In this document: positions 47,945 through 56,399 of the stretch, one piece after another
Layout of the letters: every line of letters begins with the position of its first letter
Numbering within the stretch: the stretch's first letter is position 1
Origin: CAVWXT01 sp963759115
GTDB lineage: Bacteria > Planctomycetota > Planctomycetia > Pirellulales > Thermoguttaceae
Assembly: GCA_963759115.1 (NCBI GenBank)
Contig: CAVWXT010000006.1
Coordinates: forward strand, 992,001 to 1,056,000
Reading direction: 5' to 3'
DNA: 64,000 bases
Notes under the pieces: generated by a model
Database searches by the model: none
Told to the model about the DNA's origin: nothing
The model's input: only the letters and a program-made list of their open reading frames with translations
Position numbers and translations under genes: made by a program

Positions 47945-48781
47945 CTATTCGTGGTCGAGGTCCACGCTGAGCAACTCGTTGTCGTAGGCCTCTTCCAATT
48001 TGTGGACGGTCGCGGCAAGTTCCTCGTTCTGCTCGATGGCCTGCGACACCTGGAGTTCCCAGGCGGTAATCACGCTGCGCAGCGGGGCCAGGTCGAGCTG
48101 CAAATGCAGCAGCTTGGCCAGCCGCCGCATCACGGCCTCGATGCTCGCCGGGTTGACGCCTTGCAGGTAGCCGGGAACCTCGGCCACCAGCGAAACCATG
48201 TCCAGGCCGACCGTCTTGGCCTGCGTCATGAGGTACGTGGTGAACGAGCCCGGCCCCCGGTAATCGCTGCGGCGCACGCCATAGGAGTCCATCTCCGGCA
48301 GCAAGCTTGCATCCGAGCAGGAGACGTACAGGCGGGGCAAGCGGGTGTGCGGCACGGCCCCGCCAAACGATCCGACGAACACGATCCGGCTGACGTGGAA
48401 GTGCCGCGCCAACTCGAAAACGCCTTCGCCGAACGTTCGCCACCGCAGGTGCGGCTCGTTGCCGACGAACAACAGGAGGTTGTCCGCCGCGTGGCAATAG
48501 AACATGTTGATGGGCAGGTTGATCTTCGTGACGAGGCCCTTCTCGATCTCGACGTGCGGCCGGAAGGCCCCGGCAACCTCCATTGGGCCGGGCATGTTGT
48601 AGATGTAGAACGGCTCGGGGTCGATCTCCGCGACGGCCTCGGCGTGCAGCAGGTGGATAATGTTCTGGACCGTGCCGGTGGAGACGCTGCCGCCGTCCAT
48701 CCAGCCGGTGAAGGCCAGCACCAGCGTGGCCTTGTCGAGCGCGGGAGACTTGTGAATCTTGAGGATTTCGGTGTCGCTCAT
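47945..48781 (-). CDS. PAC2 family protein
   Basis: PAC2 proteins are related to proteasome-assembly chaperones. The 278-residue product shows ATLVLAFTGWMDGGSVSTGT near the N-terminus, GLVTKINLPINMFYCHAADN, VFVGSFGGAVPHTRLPRLY and GPGSFTTYLMTQAKTVGLDM, typical of bacterial PAC2. A C-terminal helical tail (QNEELAATVHKLEEAYDNEL) may oligomerise. Intact; no signal peptide. A GTG upstream is not needed. The role in bacteria is not well established. Confidence 0.88.
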   Translation of the reverse strand: MSDTEILKIHKSPALDKATLVLAFTGWMDGGSVSTGTVQNIIHLLHAEAVAEIDPEPFYIYNMPGPMEVAGAFRPHVEIEKGLVTKINLPINMFYCHAADNLLLFVGNEPHLRWRTFGEGVFELARHFHVSRIVFVGSFGGAVPHTRLPRLYVSCSDASLLPEMDSYGVRRSDYRGPGSFTTYLMTQAKTVGLDMVSLVAEVPGYLQGVNPASIEAVMRRLAKLLHLQLDLAPLRSVITAWELQVSQAIEQNEELAATVHKLEEAYDNELLSVDLDHE

Positions 48782-49115
48782 CGCTGTAGCCCGTCGAGCG
48801 TCTTGTCGATTCTATGCTGCCTTGCCGGTCCCTTCCGCCGTTTGATCGGAAGCCCCGATTTGCCCCGGCACGCCCCCGCGCGTTGGCCGCGGACCGCGCC
48901 GGGCGCATCCCCGGCGGCCCGTCCCAGAGGAGTCCCGCGATGGCGATCGGCCAAGACCTTGGCAACATTGTACACTGGGCGCCGGGATGTGCCAGGAGGT
49001 AATGTCAGGCCGTCTCGTTTCCTTGCGAACGGTTGGTTGCGTTAATCCGACAAAATCCGCTCGCGCCGTAGGGGTGAACAAGCCGAGGGCACTGGCGGAG
49101 CCAGTGGCACGCGCG
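48782..49115. other. Gene-free stretch
   Basis: I see no coding frame, terminator or repeat in this 334-bp gap between the PAC2 start and the 3' end of the hypothetical gene. The first 60 bp upstream of 48781 probably holds the PAC2 promoter. Confidence 0.35.
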
Positions 49116-50057
49116 CTATCTGGCTTCGTTGACAGTGATCATGAGTTGGCCAACGACATTCTTCCCGTGCGATTCAAAGCCGCGATCGATCACTGTTACA
49201 TCAATTCTCCCCTCGGCTTTGTTCAGGTGGTAGGAGATGCTCGCGCAGGTTGCCTTTGGCATCCCACCGTGGCCTGAGCCGTGGATGACGCAACCTTGCC
49301 TTTCCAAATGTGTGCGGATTCTCCCGGCAACACGATCGGCAAGGTCTTCTGGCAGTTCTGATCGGTTGGTGGAAACAAGTTCGCCCCAAATCTCAAGATG
49401 TGAGAGCTTCGCCGCATCACCACTGTTGCGGCCGCTTCTATTCGCCGCAAAACTGACCGAAGGCACGTCCACGAAGTCGAGATGCTCCACGCTATCGATG
49501 ACGCGATTGTTCAGGTCCCTTTGCGATTCATCGACCTCTCCTCGCGGCGCTGGGTGCTCAGCTTGCGGCTGATCGTGATCACCCGGGCCACCCGCTTTTA
49601 CCCGCGGCAAGATCACGCGCGGCACGATCACTTCATCCCAGAATGTTAACAGCTTCGATTCCGATCGATCCTCCGAGTTGCGAAACAGCGCGGCCTCGTG
49701 GGGACTCAATGTCAAGGCGACAGGGAGGCCCCTGTCATCATTGACGTAAAGTATGAAGCGATCATCGATCTGCACCTCCTTTCCGTCGATTGCGAGCGGG
49801 TGGACATAATAGTCGGTCCCAAGTTTCGTCTCTTTTTTCGTGTGGCCCCATTTGAACTTCGGCTCCTGTGGGCTGCCCGGAGAGTAATTCACGAGTACCC
49901 CCGATACGGGCCTGCCGTCTGCGGAACCGCAAACCATATACTGAATCACGGCTTTGCTGTTCCGAAATCCGCCGACCCAGACGGTTGTCCTGAGTGGCCA
50001 GACGTCGTTTTGCGGGGTTTCGCCTGCCAATGCTGCGCCGACGAGTACGCGCCGCAC
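49116..50057 (-). CDS. Hypothetical protein, 313 aa
   Basis: I do not recognise the family. The open frame starts at GTG 50057 (RRVLVGAALAG), but ATG 50085, with GAAAGGATCCTG in front, opens MRFPICVLACAAR in another frame; one base change would join them into a secreted protein. The N-terminal half has beta-rich sequence (TVWVGGFRNSKAVIQYMVCG, KFKWGHTKKETKLGTDYY), the C-terminal part a compact domain (FDVTVIDRGFE-like segment, VVGQLMITVNEA). Visible A/T content is higher than in neighbours. Confidence 0.55.
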   Translation of the reverse strand: MRRVLVGAALAGETPQNDVWPLRTTVWVGGFRNSKAVIQYMVCGSADGRPVSGVLVNYSPGSPQEPKFKWGHTKKETKLGTDYYVHPLAIDGKEVQIDDRFILYVNDDRGLPVALTLSPHEAALFRNSEDRSESKLLTFWDEVIVPRVILPRVKAGGPGDHDQPQAEHPAPRGEVDESQRDLNNRVIDSVEHLDFVDVPSVSFAANRSGRNSGDAAKLSHLEIWGELVSTNRSELPEDLADRVAGRIRTHLERQGCVIHGSGHGGMPKATCASISYHLNKAEGRIDVTVIDRGFESHGKNVVGQLMITVNEAR

Positions 50058-50457
50058 ATGCCAAGACGCAGATCGGAAATCTCATGACCAGGATCCTTTC
50101 ACTTTACGTCGTCTGACACGCACTTGACGCTCTATGATGCGGTGTATGTAACCACTGCAAGTCGAGCTATGATTCGGCTCATAGGATTTCTCCAGGTCGG
50201 CAGGGAGGAGAGCCGTTCATCAACAATGCGACACCCCCACTATAGACGACAATCATAATCTTGCCAAGAGGGGGCTGACGTGCCGAGCGTCGGCAACCCC
50301 CGCCGACCAAACCTCAACGCCATGCAACCCCGCGCGGCATTGCCCCATCAGGTTGACGTTCGCGCGGTTCTCGATGACAATGGTGCGCCGCCCGGATCAC
50401 GTCCCCGCAGCCGTCACGCCGATCATCCCGCCCCAACCAAATCGCGAGGAGCCTGCC
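50058..50457. other. Intergenic region before the M55 gene
   Basis: No convincing gene on either strand. CGCGAGGAGCCTGCC just before ATG 50458 holds the ribosome-binding site. No repeat family recognised. Confidence 0.35.
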
Positions 50458-51429
50458 ATGCCGCGTTTCGCCTCCACTCGCCGCGAGTTTCTCCGCACCA
50501 GCGCCGCCGTTGCCACCGGCGCCGCCGCTCCCCTCTGGTTCGCCGGCCGATCCGCCCGCGCGGGCCAGCCCAAGCCCGAAGTGAAAATCTACATGATCTG
50601 GGACATGGAGGGCACCAGCGGCGTGTTCCAACGCAACCAGACCTGGTACAAGGAGAAGGGCGTCCCCAAGGAGGTGGCCGAGGCCGGGATCAAGCTGATG
50701 ATCGACAACGTGAACTCGGCCGTGGCGGCCGCGCTCAAGGCCGGGGCCGATCGCGTGATCGTCTGCGACGTTCACGGCGGCGGCGGCAACATCCGCCTCG
50801 ACCAGATGCTGGCCGACCCCCGCGTCACCTATCACCCAAGGGAACGCGGCATCGTCGATGGGAAGCGGCAGTGGCTGCCGGGGCTCGACGCCACGGTGAC
50901 CGGCGTCATGCTGATGGGCCATCACGCCAAGGCCGGCACGGAGCACGCCTTCCTGCCGCACACGTGTTCGACCGAGTGGGCCGACTTCAGTATCAACGGG
51001 CAAAGCGTGGGCGAGATCGGCTATGAGGGCTGTTACGCGGGCCACTACGGCGTGCCCGTCATCCTGGTCCACGGCGACGAGGCCTTGGGCCGAGAGGCCG
51101 CGGCCCTGTTCCCCGGCGTGGTCACGGCCTGTGTGAAGCACGCCGAGGACGACCCGTATGTGGCCACGGGGCTCGACCCCGATGCGGCCCACCGCCTGGT
51201 CGCGGAGAAGATCACCGAGGCGATCAAGAAAGTGCAGACCGCCGACAGGCCGGCGCCGTACAAGCCGGCCGTGCCGCTGCGGGTGGCGTTGCGGATGAAG
51301 GCCGAGAGTGCGGCCGACAAGATCGCGACGCGGCCCGGCGCTCAGCGGAAGGACCCCTTCACGGTCGAGTGCGAGGTAGCGAAGCAGGGCAACGTGATCA
51401 AGTGGCTCACGGGCGACGGCCTGCCGTAG
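50458..51429 (+). CDS. M55 family D-aminopeptidase (DppA-like), Tat-exported
   Basis: M55 enzymes release D-amino acids from peptides with zinc. After a twin-arginine leader (STRREFLRTSAAVATGAAAP), the product has IYMIWDMEGTSGVFQRNQTW, VIVCDVHGGGGNIRLDQML and VMLMGHHAKAGTEHAF, the three metal-binding blocks. EIGYEGCYAGHYGVPVILVH completes the fold. 323 residues. The C45-like gene follows 229 bp later. Confidence 0.9.
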   Translation: MPRFASTRREFLRTSAAVATGAAAPLWFAGRSARAGQPKPEVKIYMIWDMEGTSGVFQRNQTWYKEKGVPKEVAEAGIKLMIDNVNSAVAAALKAGADRVIVCDVHGGGGNIRLDQMLADPRVTYHPRERGIVDGKRQWLPGLDATVTGVMLMGHHAKAGTEHAFLPHTCSTEWADFSINGQSVGEIGYEGCYAGHYGVPVILVHGDEALGREAAALFPGVVTACVKHAEDDPYVATGLDPDAAHRLVAEKITEAIKKVQTADRPAPYKPAVPLRVALRMKAESAADKIATRPGAQRKDPFTVECEVAKQGNVIKWLTGDGLP

Positions 51430-51658
51430 GGCGCCCTCACCCCGGCCCCTCTCCGGGCACCGACCGAAGGTTGGTCGGGCGAGGGGAATAACACCTGGAG
51501 AAGTAACCGTTCACGGGCCATGTAGACGCGGCATCTTGCCGCGTTGTTCGGGAGAGCGACAACCTCGCACCGCGGCAGGAAGCGGCAAGATGCCGCTTCT
51601 ACGGTCCACGACCCCTGAACGGTTACCCTGGACAACCGCAAAGAAGAGGTGGCGTCAG

Positions 51659-53074
51659 ATGCGACGATGTATTTTGCTGATGCTCGTTGCCGCATGGCAG
51701 TTGATCGGTTGGGCCGCGACCTCCCAGGCCGCCGCACCGTTGACGCAAGAGCAGAAGACCTGGCTGGCGCGGGCCGAGCGTCACGACAAGAGCGGCTGGG
51801 TCTACTTGCACATCGAGGGCCAGCCGCAGGAGCGCGGCTTCCAGCACGGCTATCTGCTGGCCAAGGAAACGAGCGAGGCCATCCTCATCGCCCGGCGCGA
51901 GTGGGAGCACGACACGGCCATGGATTGGTCCTGGCTGGTGGCCAAGGCCAAGGCGATGTTCGCCGGCAAGATCGACGAGGAGAACCTGGCCGAGATGGGC
52001 GGCATCGCCGAGGGCATGTCGGCGGCCCGCGTGCCGACAACGCGCGACGAGATCGTCGCCTACAACGGCGCGGGCGAGTTGGGCTTCTACTGGTGGCCGA
52101 CGGTGAAGGACAAGATCGACGGCAAGACCGAGTCCGACCGGCAGGCCTGCAGCGCGCTGATCGCCACGGGCAGCATGACGGCCGACGGCGGGATCGTGCT
52201 GGGCCATAACACGATGTTCCCCTACGTCGAGTCGTTCTGGCGGCTGATCCTCGACGTCCAGCCCGCCAAGGGCCATCGCATTCTCATGCAGTCGGCGCCC
52301 GGCATGATCCAGAGTGGGACCGATTTCTTCATCACCGACGCCGGCCTGGTGGGGGCCGAAACAACGATCTCGGGCTTCAAGGGTTTTGACGAAAAGGGGA
52401 TTCCCGAGTTCGTCCGCATGCGCCGCGCCACGCAAGACGCCGCCGGCATCGACCAGTGGTGCGCCATCATGAAGGCCGGCAACAACGGCGGCTACGCCAA
52501 CTCTTGGCTGCTGGGCGACATCAACACGGGCGAAATCGCCCGGCTCGAACTGGGATGGAAACACGTCGGCTTCGAGAAGAAGAAGGACGGCTATTTCGTG
52601 GGCTCGAACGTGGTCGAGGACCCGAAGATTCTTCGCTTCGAGACCAGCGTCAACGAGGCCGACATCCGTCTTTCGGCCGTGGCGCGGCGCGAGCGCTGGA
52701 AGCAACTGATGGGCCAGCACAAGGGCAAAATCGATGTGGAGCTGGCCAAGGCTCTTCTGGCCGATCATTACGACGTGTACTTGCAGAAGGACGTGCCGGA
52801 CAATCGCACGCTGTGCTCCCATTCGGACCTCGATCGGGAGCCGTTCGGGTCGAAAGTGCCGTTCAGCCCTTGGGGCACTCTCGACGGCAAAGTGGTCGAC
52901 ACGAAGATGGCCCGGCAAATGTCGTTTGCGGCCCGATGGGGTTCGGCGTGCGGCATGGGCTTCGACGCGGGCAAGTTCCTGGAGGCGCATCCGCAGTACG
53001 ATTGGATGCAGGGCATCCTCAAGAGCCGGCCGTCGCAGCCTTGGACGGTATTCAGTGCGGGAGAGAGGAAGTAG
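51659..53074 (+). CDS. C45-like (Ntn) acyl hydrolase, exported
   Basis: The product (471 residues) has a leader (CILLMLVAAWQLIGWAATSQ), then HIEGQPQERGFQHGYLLAKE and the likely nucleophile in RQACSALIATGSMTADGGIV, followed by LGHNTMFPYVESFWRLIL, the pattern of C45/phospholipase-B-like autoprocessing Ntn hydrolases. FITDAGLVGAETTISGFKGF is also conserved. ATG 51659 was chosen for the leader; a GTG-rich frame upstream is not coding. Substrate: peptides or acylated compounds (family-level). Confidence 0.8.
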   Translation: MRRCILLMLVAAWQLIGWAATSQAAAPLTQEQKTWLARAERHDKSGWVYLHIEGQPQERGFQHGYLLAKETSEAILIARREWEHDTAMDWSWLVAKAKAMFAGKIDEENLAEMGGIAEGMSAARVPTTRDEIVAYNGAGELGFYWWPTVKDKIDGKTESDRQACSALIATGSMTADGGIVLGHNTMFPYVESFWRLILDVQPAKGHRILMQSAPGMIQSGTDFFITDAGLVGAETTISGFKGFDEKGIPEFVRMRRATQDAAGIDQWCAIMKAGNNGGYANSWLLGDINTGEIARLELGWKHVGFEKKKDGYFVGSNVVEDPKILRFETSVNEADIRLSAVARRERWKQLMGQHKGKIDVELAKALLADHYDVYLQKDVPDNRTLCSHSDLDREPFGSKVPFSPWGTLDGKVVDTKMARQMSFAARWGSACGMGFDAGKFLEAHPQYDWMQGILKSRPSQPWTVFSAGERK

Positions 53075-53193
53075 GGCGGGCATCGCCCGCCGGAAGTGCG
53101 TTACGACGCAGAGCGTCGTAACGAGGATGATAAGGAACGTTTAGCAGCCGTTGGCACGGCGGCTTGTGGTGAATTCCCAGAAGGAGTCGGCAG

Positions 53194-55326
53194 ATGGTTT
53201 CCTCACTGATCGGCACGATTGCCCTGCTGTGCTGCGGCGTCGAGACCGGCCCGCGATTGAGCGACGCGGATTTCTTCGCCGGCTTGGACCTGGCGCGGCC
53301 CGGCATGGAAACGGTGGCCGCAGCGGTGAAGCAATCGGACTGGCCCGCCGCGCGGAAGGCGTTCGGTCAATACTTCAAGACCCACGCCGCCAGCCGCTGG
53401 CCCGGCGAGCCGCGCGGGCGGGCCGCATCCAGGGCTGCCCGGGCCGACACGCGCATTGCCGACGAGCTGCTGCGGCACCAATGGCGATGGGACCGGATCG
53501 GGGCGCCGATCGGCCACACCTTCGACCTCGGCCCGCAGATCGACTGGTCGTCGAACCAGATGACCGAGGGCGAATCGGCCACGGTGGAATGGAACGCCTC
53601 GCTCAACCGGCATTTCCACTTTGCCGAGCTCGACGCAGGCCTATCGAGCGACGGGCGAGGACAAGTACGCCGCGGAGGTCGTCGCGCAGATGCTCAGTTG
53701 GATCGCCCAATGCCCGGTGCTGTTGGACCGCTCGGGCAATTCGCCCTATCACTACGCGTGGGAGACGCTCAACACGGCCTGCCGGGCGGGCGACACCTGG
53801 CCAAACGCCTTGTATGCCATCCTCGGCTCGCCCGCATTGACCGACGACGCCCTGTGTACGATCCTCAAGTCGCTGGTCGAGCACGCCCGGCACCTCGACC
53901 GTTGGCCCACCAGCACGGGCAACTGGCTGACGATGGAATCGGTCGGCGTGTTTACGGTCGGAGTGCTGCTGCCCGAGTTCCGCGAGGCCGACACGTGGCG
54001 GGCCCACGGCATCCAACGGCTCGCCCGCCAGATGAAGACCGACGTGTATCCCGACGGGCTGGAGATCGAGTTGGCCCTGGGCTACAACAATTGGGTCGTG
54101 GAGAACTTCAGCGACGTTTACGAGTTGGCCCGTCTGAACGACCGCGCCAGGAGTTCCCGGCGGATTACGTGGCCCAACTGGAGCGGATGTTCGTCTACCT
54201 GGCCTATGCCGCGATGCCCAACGGCATCACGCCGGGGCTGAACGACTCGGGCAACGACAGCCCCGCCAAATTGCTGCGGAAGGGGCTCAAGTATTTCCCG
54301 AACCGGGAGGACTTTTTGTGGGTGGCCACGCGCGGCAAAGAAGGCAAGCAGCCGCAGCAAACGTCAATCGCTTTCCCCTACTCGGGCCACTACGTGATGC
54401 GATCCGGCTGGGAGCCCGACGCCCGTTACCTGCTGCTGGACGCGGGCCCGTTCGGCTCCGGCCATCAGCACGAAGACAAGCTGCACCTGATCGCCTACGC
54501 CTACGGCCGGCAACTGCTGTTGGACGCCGGCAACTACATGTACGATCGCTCGCGCTGGCGGCGTTACGTGCTCTCGACCCGCGGCCATAACACCGTTCGC
54601 GTGGACGGCCAGGACCAGAACCGCCGGCAGCGACGAGAGACGTACGTCTTGCCGCAGCCCTTCCAGCCGCTGGAGAATACCTGGATCAGCAACGACCGGC
54701 TCGATTATGCGGTGGGACGCTACGACAGCGGCTACGGGCCGAAGGGCCAGATTCACGTGACGCACACGCGGGCCGTGACGTTCATAAAGCCGGACTATTG
54801 GGTCATCGTCGATACGCTCGTGCCCGAGGACCAGGAAACGCACGAATACGAGTCGCTGTTCCATTTCGGGGCGGAAGCCGCCGACGTGATGGAGAACGGC
54901 AAGTTCGCGGTCACGCGGAACGCCAAGGGGCCCAACCTGGTGCTTTGGCCGGTGGCGGCGCAGGGGCTCAGCGTGGTGCAAGGCCGCGAAGAGGAGCCCG
55001 TGCAGGGCTGGGCGCAGGACCCGAATTGGCGGCCCGTGCCCACCGCGGTCGTCGGCACCAAGGGCGCGGGCAAGGTGCGGCTGGCCTACGTCCTCTATCC
55101 GCTGGCCGAAGGAAAGGCCTCGCCCATCGAGTCCGTCGAGCAACTGCCGGTCGTGGTGGGTGGGCAGAAGGTGGAAGACGCCGTCGGCCTTCGTGTTAGA
55201 TTCCGCGACGGCCGCGAGCACACGATTCTGTGCGCCGATCGGCCGGGCGTCCGTCGGCGGGCCGGCACGCTGGAAACGGACGCCGTGATCGAGTGGAGCG
55301 ATGGGACGCAGAGCCGCAAACAATAG
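53194..55326 (+). CDS. Heparinase II/III family polysaccharide lyase (two frameshifts)
   Basis: The family depolymerises uronic-acid polysaccharides. ATG 53194 follows AAGGAGTCGGCAG. N-terminal helical toroid: LDLARPGMETVAAAVKQSDW, WSSNQMTEGESATVEWNASL. Between about 53650 and 54145 the frame shifts (GEDKYAAEVVAQMLSWIAQC, TSTGNWLTMESVGVFTVGVL, ELALGYNNWVVENFSDVYEL) then returns: YSGHYVMRSGWEPDARYLLL, GPFGSGHQHEDKLHLIAYAY, HNTVRVDGQDQNRRQRRETY, all typical of the C-terminal beta-sandwich. The two shifts compensate. About 711 residues. Located between exported hydrolases. Confidence 0.87.
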   Translation: MVSSLIGTIALLCCGVETGPRLSDADFFAGLDLARPGMETVAAAVKQSDWPAARKAFGQYFKTHAASRWPGEPRGRAASRAARADTRIADELLRHQWRWDRIGAPIGHTFDLGPQIDWSSNQMTEGESATVEWNASLNRHFHFAELDAGLSSDGRGQVRRGGRRADAQLDRPMPGAVGPLGQFALSLRVGDAQHGLPGGRHLAKRLVCHPRLARIDRRRPVYDPQVAGRARPAPRPLAHQHGQLADDGIGRRVYGRSAAARVPRGRHVAGPRHPTARPPDEDRRVSRRAGDRVGPGLQQLGRGELQRRLRVGPSERPRQEFPADYVAQLERMFVYLAYAAMPNGITPGLNDSGNDSPAKLLRKGLKYFPNREDFLWVATRGKEGKQPQQTSIAFPYSGHYVMRSGWEPDARYLLLDAGPFGSGHQHEDKLHLIAYAYGRQLLLDAGNYMYDRSRWRRYVLSTRGHNTVRVDGQDQNRRQRRETYVLPQPFQPLENTWISNDRLDYAVGRYDSGYGPKGQIHVTHTRAVTFIKPDYWVIVDTLVPEDQETHEYESLFHFGAEAADVMENGKFAVTRNAKGPNLVLWPVAAQGLSVVQGREEEPVQGWAQDPNWRPVPTAVVGTKGAGKVRLAYVLYPLAEGKASPIESVEQLPVVVGGQKVEDAVGLRVRFRDGREHTILCADRPGVRRRAGTLETDAVIEWSDGTQSRKQ

Positions 55327-55362
55327 AACTGTCTGGAGTCATAACCCCAAGAGGAATGTCCA

Positions 55363-55710
55363 ATGAACCGCACGACAGTTCTCGCATCTTTGCGGCTGGT
55401 GACGGGCGGGGCCACGGCGATCGGCAACGGCATCCTCGCCCAGGCCGCCGGCGGGAACGCCGTCTTCTTCCAACTCGCCCCCTGGCAGTTCGACTACAGC
55501 AAGCAGTACAACCTCAAGCGGACCTTCCGCCGGGCGTCGTTCGTGGTGGCCCGCGTGCTGGCCGACATGGGAGTGGCCGGCCCCACGCCGATCCTCGAAC
55601 GCTTCAAGACCCCCGTGAAAGACGTGAAAGCCGAGAAGCGTTGGACCGAGGGACTCTACCTCGATCAGCCCGAGGAGTGGGACGATCCGTATCGGTACTT
55701 CGGCTGGTAG
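55363..55710 (+). pseudogene. Remnant: signal-peptide fused to the tail of a large secreted protein
   Basis: The 115-codon frame has two unrelated parts: residues 1-27 (RTTVLASLRLVTGGATAIG) look like a leader, and residues 28-115 (GGNAVFFQLAPWQFDYSKQY, LKRTFRRASFVVARVLADMG, GLYLDQPEEWDDPYRYFGW) look like the C-terminal tail of much larger planctomycete sugar-active proteins. The junction suggests an internal deletion of a gene of several kb. It is not likely to be functional alone, but the frame is open and has GAGGAATG before ATG. Confidence 0.5.
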
Positions 55711-55725
55711 AACGCGGCGCTGGGC

Positions 55726-55787
55726 GTAGGGTGCGTGAAACGCACCACGGGCGGTCCCTCATACACGGTGCGTTTTACGCACCCTAC
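55726..55787. repeat. Inverted repeat of the GTGCGTAAAACGCACC family, copy B
   Basis: GTAGGGTGCGTGAAACGCAC and GGTGCGTTTTACGCACCCTA are near-complementary hairpins about 20 nt apart. Same family as 45665-45719. Lies between the remnant and the convergent STAS-like gene. Confidence 0.8.
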
Positions 55788-55795
55788 AATTCGGA

Positions 55796-56176
55796 TCACG
55801 CCGACGCCATCGGCTGCACGTCTTCCCGCAGCCAGGTCCAGGCCTTATCGACTTCGGTCTGGTCGAAGTACTTCACCATCGCCTTGGTGAAGGGCTTGCA
55901 GACCTTGGTCATCCACGCCTCCCACTTCCGCTCGCCCACCATAGCGATGCGTTCGAAGTCGGAATAGTGCTTCAGCCCGAACTTGAAATCGTCCCACGCG
56001 GCGTGTAAATCCCAGCCGTGGAAGTCCTCGAACTGGGCGAACAGCCGCACCTTGCCCTCGGCGGCCACGGCGGCGTCGACCGCGGGCACAAATGACCTGT
56101 AGTCGTCGTCGTGAAGTTTACCGTGCAACTTGAAACCGACGATCTTCGGCGAACCCGTGTCCAATGTCTCGATCAT
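55796..56176 (-). CDS. STAS/SpoIIAA-like domain protein
   Basis: The 126-residue product has the STAS-like pattern PKIVGFKLHGKLHDDDYRSF, KVRLFAQFEDFHGWDLHAAW, FERIAMVGERKWEAWMTKVC, resembling the SpoIIAA-like family (DUF3478). It is cytoplasmic and a stand-alone domain. GGAGGTTTGCC precedes ATG 56176. No partner kinase or phosphatase is nearby, so the role is uncertain. Confidence 0.82.
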   Translation of the reverse strand: MIETLDTGSPKIVGFKLHGKLHDDDYRSFVPAVDAAVAAEGKVRLFAQFEDFHGWDLHAAWDDFKFGLKHYSDFERIAMVGERKWEAWMTKVCKPFTKAMVKYFDQTEVDKAWTWLREDVQPMASA

Positions 56177-56399
56177 GGCAAACCTCCGCTCGAACAATAC
56201 CCTCCGTTAGAATAATACGCAATGCGGCAAATCAGGAGCACGCGGAATTTCGAACCAGCATGAATAGTGGTCTATAGAGCCGCGAATTGTGGTCCGTGAA
56301 GCCGCCGATCGCTGGACACTTGGTGCAATGGTGGACAGGGCTGCCATCTCCTGGTACATTCCCAAGGTGCTAGCCGTTTCCTGCACCGGGAGAACGATC

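Noticed and set aside
47754..48968. Long minus-strand frame overlapping PAC2
   Set aside because: It is a shadow; the PAC2 frame carries the family motifs.
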